Shown here piece by piece: positions 39,582-50,500 of a DNA stretch of 64,000 nt. Location: the NCBI RefSeq assembly GCF_009755815.1, contig NZ_WRPK01000003.1, positions 518,209 through 582,208 of the forward strand, given 5' to 3'. Source of the DNA: Flavisphingomonas formosensis. Lineage in GTDB: Bacteria > Pseudomonadota > Alphaproteobacteria > Sphingomonadales > Sphingomonadaceae. The position numbers and the translations under genes were made by a program. Numbering within the stretch: the first letter of the stretch is position 1; every line of letters starts with the position of its first letter. The notes below the pieces were generated by a model. It was not told where the DNA came from. It made no database searches and saw only the letters and a program-made list of their open reading frames with translations.

Positions 39582-42500
39582 GTGCGTATCGTTTTGGTCC
39601 TGCGCCATCTGGCTGTGACCGCCGGCCTGGCCGGGACACTTTCCGTCGCGGCGGCGCAGGGGAGCACCCCGCCGAGCCTGCGTGACAGCTTTCATCTCGG
39701 CAGCGGCGGCGGCGCCTTGTGCCAGATGCAGTCGGCCGCGCTCGATCCGGGCCTGCGCGGGATGTTCGACCGGTCCTGGTCGATCGTCTGCCGAGATGCG
39801 GCCGTGCCGGTGGGGCAAGTCTACGCCCTGCGCACCGGCGTCGACGATCCGATCGCCCGACTGGACCGGATCCGCCAGGCCAAAGCCCGCTGCGAGGCGC
39901 CTTCGAACGAGGCGATCGAAGACCTGGGCACCGTCGCCACGCAGCAGTGCGTCCGGCTGGACGCCGACGTCACTTACCGCGTCCACGCACTCAAACGCGG
40001 CCGGACCGTCTATGTCGCCGAGGGGCTGGGCGGATATGACAGCGCACTTCAGCTCGGCCTGCGGACGATCGTCGCCGATCGCTTCCTGCCCGGCTCCGTG
40101 TCTGTGGCGACGACCGAAGCCGGCGATGCCGTCGCCTTCGCGCGGGTGCAGGCGGGCTCGCTGGACAGCGATCAGGTGCGCACCGAGGGCTATCGGCGCA
40201 ACAATAGCGGCAACTATGCGGAGGCCGCCGAATTCTTCGACACGTTGCTGCAGCGCTCCGGTCCGGACGATCAGCGGGCGGGAGAATATCTCGTCAACCG
40301 CGCGCTCCAGCAATCCAATCTAGGCCGGTTCGAGGAAGCCGATGCTCTGTTCGCGCGGGCGAAGGCGATTCCGACCGCGGATCCGGTGCAGCTGCGGCTC
40401 CGCCGCAACCTCGGCGCCATCCACCAGATCAACCAGGGCAGGCCGGCCGAGGCACTGGCGCAGCTCGACGCGCCGCTGACGCCGCGAGCGCCCGATGCCG
40501 CGGCCGTGATCCCCGGACCGCAGATCGACGCGGCGATGGCAGCCGCGATCAACACCGGCCTGCCGATGGCGCGTCCTTTCGCAGGGTCGCCGGAGGCCCG
40601 CCTCACCCCGGAGGAAAAGGCCGCCCTCTTGGACGCCCAGGCGCTGGCCCTGCGGGGGACGGCACTGCGTCTCGAAGGCCGGCTGGACGAGGCCCAGGCG
40701 GATCTGGGCGCTGCGATCGACAGGCTCGTCGCCGTGCGCGAGGGCAAGGTAATCTCGATCGTGCGCCTGCGCGCCCAGACCATGGCCGAGCTCTCCGCGG
40801 TCGCCGAGGCCAAGGGTGATCGCGGCCGCGCCGAGACGCTGCTGCGCGACGCGCTGGTCCTGCTGCAGGGCCAATATCCTCAATCCGCGGCCGTAAACGG
40901 CGCCAAGGCGCGGCTGGCGGCGTTCCTGGCGCGCACCGACCGCGCGCAAGCTGCGCTCGCCCTCTACAGGGAGGTCGTGAGCGGGATGGTCGAGGCGCGG
41001 ACCAGCACGCTCGGCATGGAGAATCTGCTCGCGCCCTATTTCGCGCTGCTGGTCGATCAGATGCCGGCGCAGCCCGCGCTGGTGGACGATTTCTTCCTGG
41101 CCAGCGAGACGCTCGTCCGGCCGGGCGTCGCCGAGACGCAGGCGATGCTGGCCCGGCAGCTCGGCGGCGGCAGCGACGAGGCGGCACGGCTGTTCCGCCA
41201 GGCGGTCAATCTCGGCCGCGAGGTTGAGCGGACACGGATGGAGATCGCTCAGCTCGCCGCGCAACCGGCGCTTTCGCCGCAGGATACCGCACGGCTCGAT
41301 ACAGCGAAGAAGGCGCTCGTCGGATTGCAGGCGGACCAGGTGGCGACGCAGGCGAAGCTCGCCGATTTTCCGCGTTATCGCGCGCTGGCCAATGACGTGC
41401 TGACACTGGCGGAGCTGCGCGAGACGCTGAAGGGCGACGAAGCCTATTTCAAGCTCGCAGTCATCGGCGACGCGGTCTACGGCCTCTATGCCACGCATGA
41501 CGGCGCGACCGCATACCGCGCGGCGATTTCGACCGGCGATCTTGAAAAGCAAGTGAACGCACTGCGCGAGACGATCGCGGTGGTCGAGAACGGTCAGCTG
41601 CTCACCTATCCCTTTGACGTGAAGCTGGCACACGGTCTCTACGTGGCCCTCACCGGGCCGGTGGCCGACCGGATCGCCGCGACCCGCAACCTCATCTTCG
41701 AGCCGGACGGCGCGATGCTGCGCCTGCCGATCGGCCTGCTGGTGACCGATCAGGCAAGCGTGGACGCCTATGCCAGCCGCGGGCTGCGGCCTGGTGCGTC
41801 CGAAGCCGAGGAGTTCAACTTCACGGACATCGCCTGGCTGGCGCGCAGGACCGACATCAGCACCGCCGTCTCGGCCAAGGCGTTCAAGGACGTGCGCAGC
41901 GTCGCGCCGGCCGCCGGCGCGCATCAGTATCTCGGCTTCGGGCACAATGCGCCGGTCTCGGCTTTCCTGCAGCTGACCGCGGTGCGGCCGCCCAGCGCCG
42001 ACGGAATGGATTGCAACTGGCCGCTGGCCAATTGGAACCACCCTATCCCCGCAACCGAGCTTCTCACCGCGCAATCGATCATCGGCCGTACCAACGCCCA
42101 ACTGGTCACCGACGCGGCTTTCACCGACACCGGCGTGAAGCAGCGGCCGGACCTCGCCCAATATCGGATCCTGCACTTCGCCACGCACGGCCTGGTCACC
42201 GCGCCGCGCCCCGAATGCCCGGCGCGACCGGCGCTGCTCACCTCCTTCGGCAGCGGAGATTCCGATGGGCTGCTGAGCTTCCGCGAGATTTACGACCTGC
42301 ATATCGATGCGGATCTCGTGATCCTGTCCGCCTGCGATACCGCCGGCACCGCCACGATCGCGGCGACGCGCGAGGCGGGCGTGACGTCGGGCGGCGGCGA
42401 TGCGCTGGACGGGCTGGTGCGCGCCTTCATCGGCGCGGGCGGCCGTTCGGTGCTGGCGAGCCACTGGCCGGCGCCGGACAATTACAACGCCACCGAGAGG

Positions 42501-42665
42501 TTGGTAGGCGGCCTCTTCCATGCGCCGGCCGGCACGTCCGCCGCCGAGGCGCTGCGGCTGGCCGAGCTCAAACTGATGGCCGATCCCAACACCTCCCATC
42601 CATATTACTGGGCCGGCTTCGCGCTGATCGGCGACGGCAGCCAGCCCATCGTACGCGCGCGCTGA
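39582..42665 (+). CDS. Exported TPR protein with C-terminal CHAT (caspase-like) protease domain
   Basis: This 1027-residue protein starts at GTG with a GGGAGG 5 bases upstream; the ATG at 39543 in the same frame would add 13 residues before the signal peptide. The signal peptide is MRIVLVLRHLAVTAGLAGTL followed by SVAAAQG. Residues about 200-480 contain TPR-like helices (NYAEAAEFFDTLLQRSGPDD, YLVNRALQQSNLGRFEEADA). A CHAT domain forms the C-terminal third, with H869 in HFATHGLV and C918 in VILSACDTAGT as the catalytic dyad, and a GGRSVLASHWPAPD loop. It is a predicted periplasmic or exported protease. It opens a cluster with a CHASE2-cyclase, TpsB and TpsA. Confidence 0.92.
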   Translation: MRIVLVLRHLAVTAGLAGTLSVAAAQGSTPPSLRDSFHLGSGGGALCQMQSAALDPGLRGMFDRSWSIVCRDAAVPVGQVYALRTGVDDPIARLDRIRQAKARCEAPSNEAIEDLGTVATQQCVRLDADVTYRVHALKRGRTVYVAEGLGGYDSALQLGLRTIVADRFLPGSVSVATTEAGDAVAFARVQAGSLDSDQVRTEGYRRNNSGNYAEAAEFFDTLLQRSGPDDQRAGEYLVNRALQQSNLGRFEEADALFARAKAIPTADPVQLRLRRNLGAIHQINQGRPAEALAQLDAPLTPRAPDAAAVIPGPQIDAAMAAAINTGLPMARPFAGSPEARLTPEEKAALLDAQALALRGTALRLEGRLDEAQADLGAAIDRLVAVREGKVISIVRLRAQTMAELSAVAEAKGDRGRAETLLRDALVLLQGQYPQSAAVNGAKARLAAFLARTDRAQAALALYREVVSGMVEARTSTLGMENLLAPYFALLVDQMPAQPALVDDFFLASETLVRPGVAETQAMLARQLGGGSDEAARLFRQAVNLGREVERTRMEIAQLAAQPALSPQDTARLDTAKKALVGLQADQVATQAKLADFPRYRALANDVLTLAELRETLKGDEAYFKLAVIGDAVYGLYATHDGATAYRAAISTGDLEKQVNALRETIAVVENGQLLTYPFDVKLAHGLYVALTGPVADRIAATRNLIFEPDGAMLRLPIGLLVTDQASVDAYASRGLRPGASEAEEFNFTDIAWLARRTDISTAVSAKAFKDVRSVAPAAGAHQYLGFGHNAPVSAFLQLTAVRPPSADGMDCNWPLANWNHPIPATELLTAQSIIGRTNAQLVTDAAFTDTGVKQRPDLAQYRILHFATHGLVTAPRPECPARPALLTSFGSGDSDGLLSFREIYDLHIDADLVILSACDTAGTATIAATREAGVTSGGGDALDGLVRAFIGAGGRSVLASHWPAPDNYNATERLVGGLFHAPAGTSAAEALRLAELKLMADPNTSHPYYWAGFALIGDGSQPIVRAR

Positions 42666-42682
42666 CCCTTCGCGCAGCGATC

Positions 42683-44701
42683 GTGCCCGACGCATCGTCC
42701 GAAACCGTTGCCGGCAGCCGCTTCTCGCGTGCCGAGCTGCGCCGGACGCTCCGGCGTATCGGCCTGTGGCGACTCGCAGCAACGATCCTGTTCCTGCTGC
42801 TGGCGATGCTCTTCGCGCGCTTCTCCTGGTCGGTGCCGCTCGCACGCGATGCCGAGCGGGCGCTGTACGATTTTCGCGCGGTGCTGGCCTCGCCGCATGT
42901 CGAGCAGGACAAGCGGATCACGCTGGTCGTCTATACCGACGACACGCTGCGCGCCACGGGCAAGCGATCGCCGCTCGATCGCGCCGTGCTGGCGCGCGCT
43001 TTGCGCACGCTGGATGCAATGAAGCCCAAGGCGATCGGCATAGACATATTGATCGATCAGGCCCAGCCGGAGGACGCCGAACTGATCGCGGCCTTTCGCG
43101 CGATAAAAACGCCGACCTATCTGGGCTTTGCCTCCAATGCGACCAACGGCACCTTCATGCAGCTGTGGCAGGAGGAGTTTCTACGCGGTTTCCTGCGGTC
43201 GATACACAGCGCGACCGTGAAGCCCGCCAGCATCCGCTTCGAAGCCGACAAAGAGGACAATGTCGAGCGCAGCTGGCCCTCGCAGCCAGCCACCCTGCCG
43301 CCGCTGCTGGCCAATGCGATGGTGCCGTTTCACCCTGCGTTCCGGGACTATCGCGGGAGCATTCGGTACCGGCTGCCGCTCTACGAGGATCGCGGCGTTT
43401 TCAATAAGCTCCCTATAGACTTATTTGCCCTTCCTGCCATAGCGGATCAGCTCAGGTCGAAGATCGAGGGCCGCTATGTGCTGATCGGTGGAGACATTAG
43501 CGACGTCGACCAGTTCGAAACACCGGCGACGCGGATCAGTGGGGAAACGACGACCGGGCTGGAAATACACGCGACGATGCTGGCCCAGTTGCTCGACGAC
43601 GTCAGGCTGACGATCATACCCGGATGGGCGCTGTGGCTCGGCGCGCTGCTGATCGTGCCGGCGGGCGCGCTCACCAGCCTCGGCGAGCTTGCGCCGCTGC
43701 GGCTCGCGGCGGTGCTGATCGGGCAATTGCTGCTCGGCCTCGGCATACCGGTCTGGCTGCAATTCTCGGGAGTGGACACGCAGGAACTTCCCATGTTCGG
43801 CTGGGCGGTGGGCTGGATCTTCGCCTTCGCCGCCGCAGGCACGGCGGCGAAGGCGGTCGGATCGGAGGAGCGGCTGTTCGCGCAGGCCGCGCTCGGCAAA
43901 TATCTGCCGCGGGACGTGGTGCAGCAGATTCTGCGCGATCCGGAGCAACTGGCCCTGCATGGCGAGAAACGCCGGATCTTTGCGCTGTTCACCGACCTCG
44001 AGGGTTTCACCAAGCTGAGCCATGCAATCCCGCCGGAACTGGTTGCCACTCTGCTCAACCGCTATCTCGACATGATGAGCGAGATCGTGCTGAAGCATGG
44101 CGGAACGCTCGACAAGTTCGTCGGCGATGCTGTCGTCGCCTTCTGGGGCGCGCCGATCGCCCGACCGGACGACGGCGACAGGGCGTTGCGCGCCGCGATC
44201 GAGATGCACGAGGCAGGAGAGGGTTTTCGGCGCCCCTCGAGCGACGCGCTCCCGGCACTCGGACGGACGCGGATCGGGCTGCATTGCGGCGATGCGGTGG
44301 TCGGCAATTTCGGCGGCGAAGACCGCATCCAATATACCGCGCTGGGCGATGCGATGAATACCGCGTCGCGCCTGGAGGCGGCGAACAAAAGGCTGGGCAC
44401 GGCGATCCTGATCAGCCAGCAGGCGCGCGAACGCATCCAGCAATCCGCACTGCGACCGCTGGGGCGAATCCTCCTGCGCGGGCGATCGACACCGGTCGAC
44501 ATATTCGAGCCGGTGGATGCGGCCGAAAATCCCCATGTGACGGACCTCACAGCATTATTGCGGCGATTCGACGATGGTGATCCCCATGCAATCGCCGATC
44601 TCGAAAAAGTGTCGGAAGCGCGCCCCGACGACCGCGCGCTCGCCCAACTGCTCGATCGGCTGCGAAAGATTGGACCGGGAGGCTATTTTGTCTTGGACTA
44701 A
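42683..44701 (+). CDS. CHASE2-domain adenylate/guanylate cyclase
   Basis: This 672-residue membrane protein starts at GTG (MPDASSETVAGSRFSR). One helix (about 28-48) precedes an extracytoplasmic CHASE2 sensor (ALYDFRAVLAS, KAIGIDILIDQ, RYVLIGGDISDVDQFETPAT). Three helices follow (about 310-400), then a class III cyclase domain. Metal-binding aspartates D438 (FALFTDLEGFTKLS) and D482 (DKFVGDAVVAFWGAP) and the transition-state Asn/Arg (YTALGDAMNTASRLE) are present, so it is likely active and makes cAMP. It is 17 bp after the CHAT gene and overlaps the next gene by 14 bases. Confidence 0.94.
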   Translation: MPDASSETVAGSRFSRAELRRTLRRIGLWRLAATILFLLLAMLFARFSWSVPLARDAERALYDFRAVLASPHVEQDKRITLVVYTDDTLRATGKRSPLDRAVLARALRTLDAMKPKAIGIDILIDQAQPEDAELIAAFRAIKTPTYLGFASNATNGTFMQLWQEEFLRGFLRSIHSATVKPASIRFEADKEDNVERSWPSQPATLPPLLANAMVPFHPAFRDYRGSIRYRLPLYEDRGVFNKLPIDLFALPAIADQLRSKIEGRYVLIGGDISDVDQFETPATRISGETTTGLEIHATMLAQLLDDVRLTIIPGWALWLGALLIVPAGALTSLGELAPLRLAAVLIGQLLLGLGIPVWLQFSGVDTQELPMFGWAVGWIFAFAAAGTAAKAVGSEERLFAQAALGKYLPRDVVQQILRDPEQLALHGEKRRIFALFTDLEGFTKLSHAIPPELVATLLNRYLDMMSEIVLKHGGTLDKFVGDAVVAFWGAPIARPDDGDRALRAAIEMHEAGEGFRRPSSDALPALGRTRIGLHCGDAVVGNFGGEDRIQYTALGDAMNTASRLEAANKRLGTAILISQQARERIQQSALRPLGRILLRGRSTPVDIFEPVDAAENPHVTDLTALLRRFDDGDPHAIADLEKVSEARPDDRALAQLLDRLRKIGPGGYFVLD

Positions 44702-45455
44702 ATTTGTAGCGCCGCTGCGCGCCATCACGGGCATCGCACTGGTCTGTGCCGCCGGCGCAGCCTCTGCGGAAGTACTCGTCGTGCGGTCGAGCGGACCGTC
44801 GGCGGGAAGTTATCCGCCGGGGCGGCAACTGCCGGACGCTACCTCGATCGCGCTCAAGGCGAACGACATGATCGTCCTGCTCGACGGCGCCGGCACGCGC
44901 ACCTTGCGTGGGCCGGGCACGTTCAGCGCGGCCGCGTCTTCCGATCAGGCGAGCGGAACGCGCAACACCCTGACCGCGCTCGTCACCCAACGTGCGGAGC
45001 GGCGGGCACGGATCGGGGCGGTTCGCGGTGAAACAGAGGTCTCGGCGAACGAGCCTGCACGCAGCCCGAACATCTGGTACACCGATGTACGCCGTAGCGG
45101 ACGCGTATGCGTGCGCGAAGGCAGCACGCCGGTGCTGTGGCGACCCGACATCCGGCAGCCGCTGAACGCGACCATCACGGGCCCGGACGGCAGCCAGACC
45201 CCGGTGACCTGGTCGGCCGGCCAAGCGGCAGCGGCCTGGCCCGCCGCCGCGAAGCTGGCGCTGAACGGCGATTATGCGCTGACGTGGCAGAAGGGCGAGA
45301 AACCGACGAAGCTGACCTTCGTGGCGATCGGCATCGAACCCGCCGGCATCGAAGATATGGCGAGCGCGCTGATCCGCAACGGTTGCCAGGCACAGCTCGA
45401 CCTGCTGATCGAAACCGTCGCGTTGCCGGAAACGAAGTCGGGCAAGAGCGGCTGA
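44688..45455 (+). CDS. Periplasmic protein of unknown function, linked to the TPS cluster
   Basis: This 255-residue exported protein appears to start at TTG, with GGGAGG 5 bases upstream; the stop of the cyclase lies inside its first codons. The signal peptide is MSWTKFVAPLRAITGIALVC then AAGAASA. The mature part has a beta-rich stretch (ALKANDMIVLLDGAGTRTLR, GPGTFSAAASSD) and two cysteines near C158 and C239. I do not recognise a family; the first part has a FecR-like flavour but no firm match. Position suggests it works with the cyclase and the TpsB/TpsA pair. Confidence 0.8.
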   Translation: MSWTKFVAPLRAITGIALVCAAGAASAEVLVVRSSGPSAGSYPPGRQLPDATSIALKANDMIVLLDGAGTRTLRGPGTFSAAASSDQASGTRNTLTALVTQRAERRARIGAVRGETEVSANEPARSPNIWYTDVRRSGRVCVREGSTPVLWRPDIRQPLNATITGPDGSQTPVTWSAGQAAAAWPAAAKLALNGDYALTWQKGEKPTKLTFVAIGIEPAGIEDMASALIRNGCQAQLDLLIETVALPETKSGKSG

Positions 45456-45711
45456 ATCGGCCTGATCAGGGGCGTTGGCGCTTGCAACCCTCGGCAGCGG
45501 CTGTTAGCCCAACCCCAACGGTCGCACCGTGTACGACAGGGATGGTGTTTTCCGGCAAAGGCCAGCAAGGCCCCGGAAAAAGCTGGGGGCCGGCCCATTC
45601 GGTTCGGAGCCCACCGCGCTCGATGGCCGCCACATGATCTCCGGTGGCGGCTGGCCGGCATGTCCTTCTATACGAATCGGTAGAATGGTGGCGGCGCAAA
45701 GGGGCGCGATG
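45456..45711 (+). promoter_or_regulatory. Leader region before tpsB with two inverted repeats
   Basis: These 256 bp contain TTTTCCGG (45548-45555) with CCGGAAAA (45573-45580), and GCCGCCAC (45626-45633) with GTGGCGGC (45644-45651). Either could be a terminator stem for the upstream operon or part of a leader controlling TpsB/TpsA expression. AGGGG lies 7 bases before the chosen tpsB ATG. No sigma-70 promoter is convincing. Confidence 0.4.
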
Positions 45712-47532
45712 ATGAATTGCTGGCACAAGGCGGGCCGATATTCGGGCCTGATCTTGGCACTTCTCGCTGGCGCGGCACGGCCCGCGCTTGGGCAGCAGCT
45801 GTCGACCGGCGTCAGTGCACCGACGCGCGAGGAGATTCAGCGCGCCCCCGCTCAGGATGGTCAGCCTGCACCGAGCCGGCTGACCGTCGAAGGCGAAGTG
45901 GAGCGTGCACCCTGTCCGCTCGCCGATCCGAAGTTCCAGTCGGTCACCTTCACGCTGCAGAATGTGGTGTTCGACGATCTGCGCGGGCTCACCGCCGCGC
46001 AGCTGGCATCGTCCTGGCAGGACCTGCGCGGCAAGACGATCCCGATCGCCTCGGTCTGCGAGATCCGCGACGCGGCGGCGACGATCCTGCGACGGGCCGG
46101 CTATCTGGCCGCGGTGCAGGTTCCCCCGCAGAAGATCGGTGACGGGACGGTCCATCTCCAGGTGCTCATGGCGAAGATCGTCGCCGTGCAGGTCCGCGGC
46201 AACGCCGGGCGGTCGGAAAGGCTGATCGCTGGCTATCTGGAAGCACTGAAGAAGGAAGAGGTTTTCAACCAGCGCGAGGCGGAACGCTATCTGCTGCTTG
46301 CGCGCGACCTTCCCGGCTACGACGTGCGGCTCGTGCTCCGGCCGGCGGGCACCGTGCCGGGCGAAGTGATCGCCGAGGTGTCGATCCGCAAGACGCCGGT
46401 CGCGATCGAAGCCAATATCCAGAACTACGGATCGCGCGAGGTGGGCCGTTTCGGCGGCATGATCCGGGGCGAGGTCTACGGCCTGCTCGGCATGGGCGAC
46501 CGAGCGTCGGCGAGCCTCTTCTCGACCGCGGACTTCGAAGAGCAGCAGGTGCTGCAGCTCGGCTACGACTTCCGTGTCGGGCGGCAAGGGCTGACGATCG
46601 GCGGCAATTACACCCAGGCATGGACCCATCCCGGCATTGCGGGGAATTTCCCGATCCGATCGAACACCCGGGTCTATAATCTCGAAGCCTCCTACCCCTT
46701 CGTGCGGCGGCAGGATCTCAATCTGCGCGGCGCGGTGGGCCTCGACGTGATCGATCAGGATGTGCGCTTCGGTGGCGCGGCACTGAACCGCGACCGGCTG
46801 CGCATGCTCTACGCGCGGCTGGACTTCGACGCGACCGATGCGACCAGCCTCGCGGGCGGGCCGCGCTTCAATGCGATCGAGCCGCGCTGGCGGATCGGCG
46901 GATCGGTGGAGATCCGCAAGGGTATCGATATCTTCAATGCCAGCAAGCCCTGCTCGCGACCATCCAGCCTGATCTGCAGCCTGATCCTGCCGACGCTGAC
47001 CCATCCGGACGGCGATCCGCGGGCGACGGTGTTCCGGGCTGACGCACGCTTCGAATATCGACCGATGCGCGGCATCGCCTTCTTCCTCTCGCCGCGCGGG
47101 CAATATTCGGCCGATCCGCTACTGAGCTACGAGGAATATTCGGTCGGCAACTATACGGTCGGCCGCGGTTACGATCCGGGCACATTGCTCGGCGACAGCG
47201 GCGTCGGCTTCCAGAGCGAAATCCGGCTGGGCTCGATCGTGCCCAAATCGGGCAAGGACCTGGCGATACAGCCATTCGCCTTCTTCGATGCAGCCTGGGT
47301 GTGGAACCAGGACAAGGGCTTCTACCGGCCCTATGCGGAGCGCGATCCTCAGCATCTCTATTCCGCGGGCGGCGGGGCGCGCGTGGCGTGGGGCGACCGG
47401 GCGCGGTTTGATGCGACGGTGGCAGTGCCGCTCAGCCATCCGCCCGCCTTTCTCGCTGGCGTCCAGCGCCCCAAGGGCGATGTCCGTTTCCTGATTTCGT
47501 TGACCACGCGCCTGTGGCCCTGGGCCTACTGA
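45712..47532 (+). CDS. Two-partner secretion outer-membrane transporter (TpsB, ShlB/FhaC family)
   Basis: This 606-residue outer-membrane protein has a signal peptide (SGLILALLAGAARPALGQ), two POTRA-like domains (about residues 75-230: FTLQNVVFDDLRGLTAAQL, HLQVLMAKIVAVQVRGN) and a 16-strand barrel. The family motif VGRGYDPGTLLGDSG lies near residue 480, and the barrel ends with FLISLTTRLWPWAY. It translocates the TpsA protein encoded 40 bp downstream. AGGGG upstream fits either ATG at 45709 or 45712. Two cysteines sit in POTRA and two in a barrel loop (SKPCSRPSSLICSLILP). Confidence 0.94.
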   Translation: MNCWHKAGRYSGLILALLAGAARPALGQQLSTGVSAPTREEIQRAPAQDGQPAPSRLTVEGEVERAPCPLADPKFQSVTFTLQNVVFDDLRGLTAAQLASSWQDLRGKTIPIASVCEIRDAAATILRRAGYLAAVQVPPQKIGDGTVHLQVLMAKIVAVQVRGNAGRSERLIAGYLEALKKEEVFNQREAERYLLLARDLPGYDVRLVLRPAGTVPGEVIAEVSIRKTPVAIEANIQNYGSREVGRFGGMIRGEVYGLLGMGDRASASLFSTADFEEQQVLQLGYDFRVGRQGLTIGGNYTQAWTHPGIAGNFPIRSNTRVYNLEASYPFVRRQDLNLRGAVGLDVIDQDVRFGGAALNRDRLRMLYARLDFDATDATSLAGGPRFNAIEPRWRIGGSVEIRKGIDIFNASKPCSRPSSLICSLILPTLTHPDGDPRATVFRADARFEYRPMRGIAFFLSPRGQYSADPLLSYEEYSVGNYTVGRGYDPGTLLGDSGVGFQSEIRLGSIVPKSGKDLAIQPFAFFDAAWVWNQDKGFYRPYAERDPQHLYSAGGGARVAWGDRARFDATVAVPLSHPPAFLAGVQRPKGDVRFLISLTTRLWPWAY

Positions 47533-47572
47533 TCAAAGCAGCAGCCGGATCCAGCCGGCGGGGAGTGATGTG

Positions 47573-50500
47573 ATGTCGAGCAAGGCAATGTCGTCCGGAG
47601 GGCATATCCGCCGCCGCCACTTGCCCCTGCTGGCGAGTTGTGCGCTGGCGGCCGTGCTGGCCATGCCGTCGGTAGCACGAGGCCAGGCGTTTCAGGGCGC
47701 GCCCAGTACGGCATCCGGCAGCGTCGGATACGACCGCTCGACGCCGGGCATCGAAACGATCACGATCGGATCTTCCAGCGCGATCATCAACTGGACACCG
47801 AGCGACAGCGGATCGGGCGGCGGAACGATAGATTTCCTGCCCAAGGACAATGTCGCGAACTTTACGGGCCGCGGCAACTATACTGTCCTCAACCGGATCA
47901 TACCCGAGGATCCAAGCCGGCCGATCGGGCTGAACGGCACCATCAACAGCACGATCGGATCGGCACGCGGCGGTACTTTATGGTTCTACAGCCCGGGCGG
48001 CATCGTGGTTGGATCGTCCGCCACCTTCAACATCGGCAGCCTGCTGCTCACGGCAGACGACATCATCAGCAAGCCCGGCGCGAAGACCGTCCAGTTCCGC
48101 GGCGATGCCGACAGCCGCGCCGCGGTGTCCGTCGAGAAAGGCGCGAAGATCAATGCGCTGAACGCGGGCAGCTATGTCGCGCTGATCGCCCCGAGGATCA
48201 GCCAGGCCGGCACGGTGACGGTGAACGGCACCGCCAACTATGTGGCGGCGGAGGCTGCCGACATCACGATCACGCAAAACCTGTTCGACATCCAGGTGAC
48301 GACGGGATCCTATGTCGATCCCAAGATCGCGGGCGACGAGGTGACGTTGAGCCACACCGGCACGACCACCGGGCCCGCCAGCACGGGATCGGGCGATCCG
48401 CACCTGGTGATGATGGTGGCGGTGCCCAAGAACGACGCGGTGACCATGCTTGTCGGCGGCAATGTCGGCTTCGAAGCCGCATCGAACGCCAGCATCGAAA
48501 ATGGCGTCGTCGTGCTCTCTTCGGGATCGAACATCCGCACCTTCTTCGACAATTACGGCGATTTCCAGCTGGGCATCGACTTCAACCTGGGCGTCGGACA
48601 AAATGCCGACCTGAAGCTGACCGACGGAACTTTCTCTTCCCGCGTGCTGGCAGCGGCGACCAATGACGTAAGCGTTGCCGGCAATCTGAATTTCTCGAAA
48701 AATCTGGTGATCAACGCCGGCCAGGACATCCACTTCGAGGCGGATGCGGGAAAGCTGATCCAGGTCGGGGGCGATCTGGTCCTGCAATCCTTCGGCTTCG
48801 ATGCCAATGCCTATCCGGTGCCCGCCACCGTCACCCTCGCGGCCAAAGGCGGCACGGTGAAGGTCGGCGGCGACGCCACGCTGATCGTTTCCGGCCTCGA
48901 TGCCCAGCTCGGCAACGTGACGGCGGGGACGGCGAAGATCGAAGGCAATGGCGGCACGATCACGATCGGCGGCGATCTTGCTTTGAAGGCCGATGCGCTG
49001 CCCGGCCATGACGAGGCGGTCGCCGGAACGGCATCGATCGCCATGACCGGCGGATCGCTCACCATCGGCGGCGCTCTCGCTCTCTCGGCCGAAGCGGACG
49101 GCAATGTGGCGAGCGGCGGACGCATCTCGGTGCTGGCGGACGGCGCCAAGATCGCCGTCACCAAGGGCATCACGGCATCCACCAAGGCGACCGGCAATAG
49201 CGGCTTTCAGACCCAGACGATCGGCGGCGGCGGATGGGGCGATGCCGAGGGTGGCTCGATCTCGATCGTCACCACCGGCACCCCCGTCGCATCGATTTCC
49301 GCTACCGACGCGACACTGATCGCCTCGGCCGTCGGCGCGGACGGGATAGGCGGCACCGACGGCGGCAATGCCACGGGCGGAACGATCGTCCTGGGCGCGG
49401 GCGCCGGGAGCCTGACGCTCGGCAACGTCACCGCGGACGCCAGCGCGACCGGCGGCCGGGGATCGGATGCCTGGAGCGGCAGCGGCTATCACGGAGGCGC
49501 CGGCCGCGGCGGCACGATCGACATCTATGCCAATGCCGGCACGCTGACCGTAGGCGACGTAAGTTTCGACGTTTCCGGCTTCGGCGGTGACGGCGGCAAC
49601 GCATTCGAGACCGGCTATGGCACGCCCCATGGCGGCGATGGCGGCTTCGGCACCGGCGGCAACGCCAGTTTCCGCGCGGTCAGCGGCGGGGCGGCCTCCG
49701 CCAACACTCTTTCGATCACGGCCAACGGCGCCGGCGGCGCCGGCGGCAGCGGGTCGTTTCAGGGAAAAGACGGTTCGGCCGGCAATGGCGGGGGCGGATC
49801 GATCGAGGTTTCGACGACCGGCGGCATCGTGACGATACGCGGTACGAGCGTCGACCTGTTTGCAACCGGCACGTCCGGGAATGGCGTCATGATGGCCGGC
49901 GAAGGCGGATCCGAGGGACGTGGCGGCGTCATCCTGGTTTCCGCGATCGATGGGACGATCGGCGCACCCTCCGGATCCAGCGGCTTCGCGCTGAACGCCG
50001 ACGCCAGCGGCTTCGGCGGCTACTCCACCGCGGCAGGCGGCACCGGCGCCAACGGCACCGGCGGCCGGATCACCGTCGAAGCGGACCAAGGCGAAGCCGG
50101 CGTTCCAGGCAGGATCACGTCCCGTTCGATGACGCTGACCGCCGATGGACGCGGCGGCGATTCCGCGCAATCCTTCGCCTCGCCGCTTGGTGGCGGCGGA
50201 AGCGGCGATGGCGGCGTTGGAAGCGGGGGCACGATCACCCTCGATGCGGCGTCGGGGGAGCTTCGCTCGGGCGACGTAGGGCTGTCGGCGCGCGGGCGGG
50301 GCGGCACCTCCAATTCCGGGGGGACCGGCGGGCTGGGCCAGGGCGGCACCGTTGGACTGAGCTCCGGCTCTTCCTCCTCCCATAGCGGTACGATCGCGCT
50401 CGGCGATGTATCGATCGACGCGCGGGGCTTCGGCGGCGGCCCGGGCGAGATGAGCATCGGCAATGCCGATGGCGGCGAAGGCCGGGGCGGCAATGTGAAC

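Noticed and set aside
40320..42845. 841-residue minus-strand open frame over the CHAT gene
   Set aside because: Shadow of the CHAT coding sequence; no protein-like composition.
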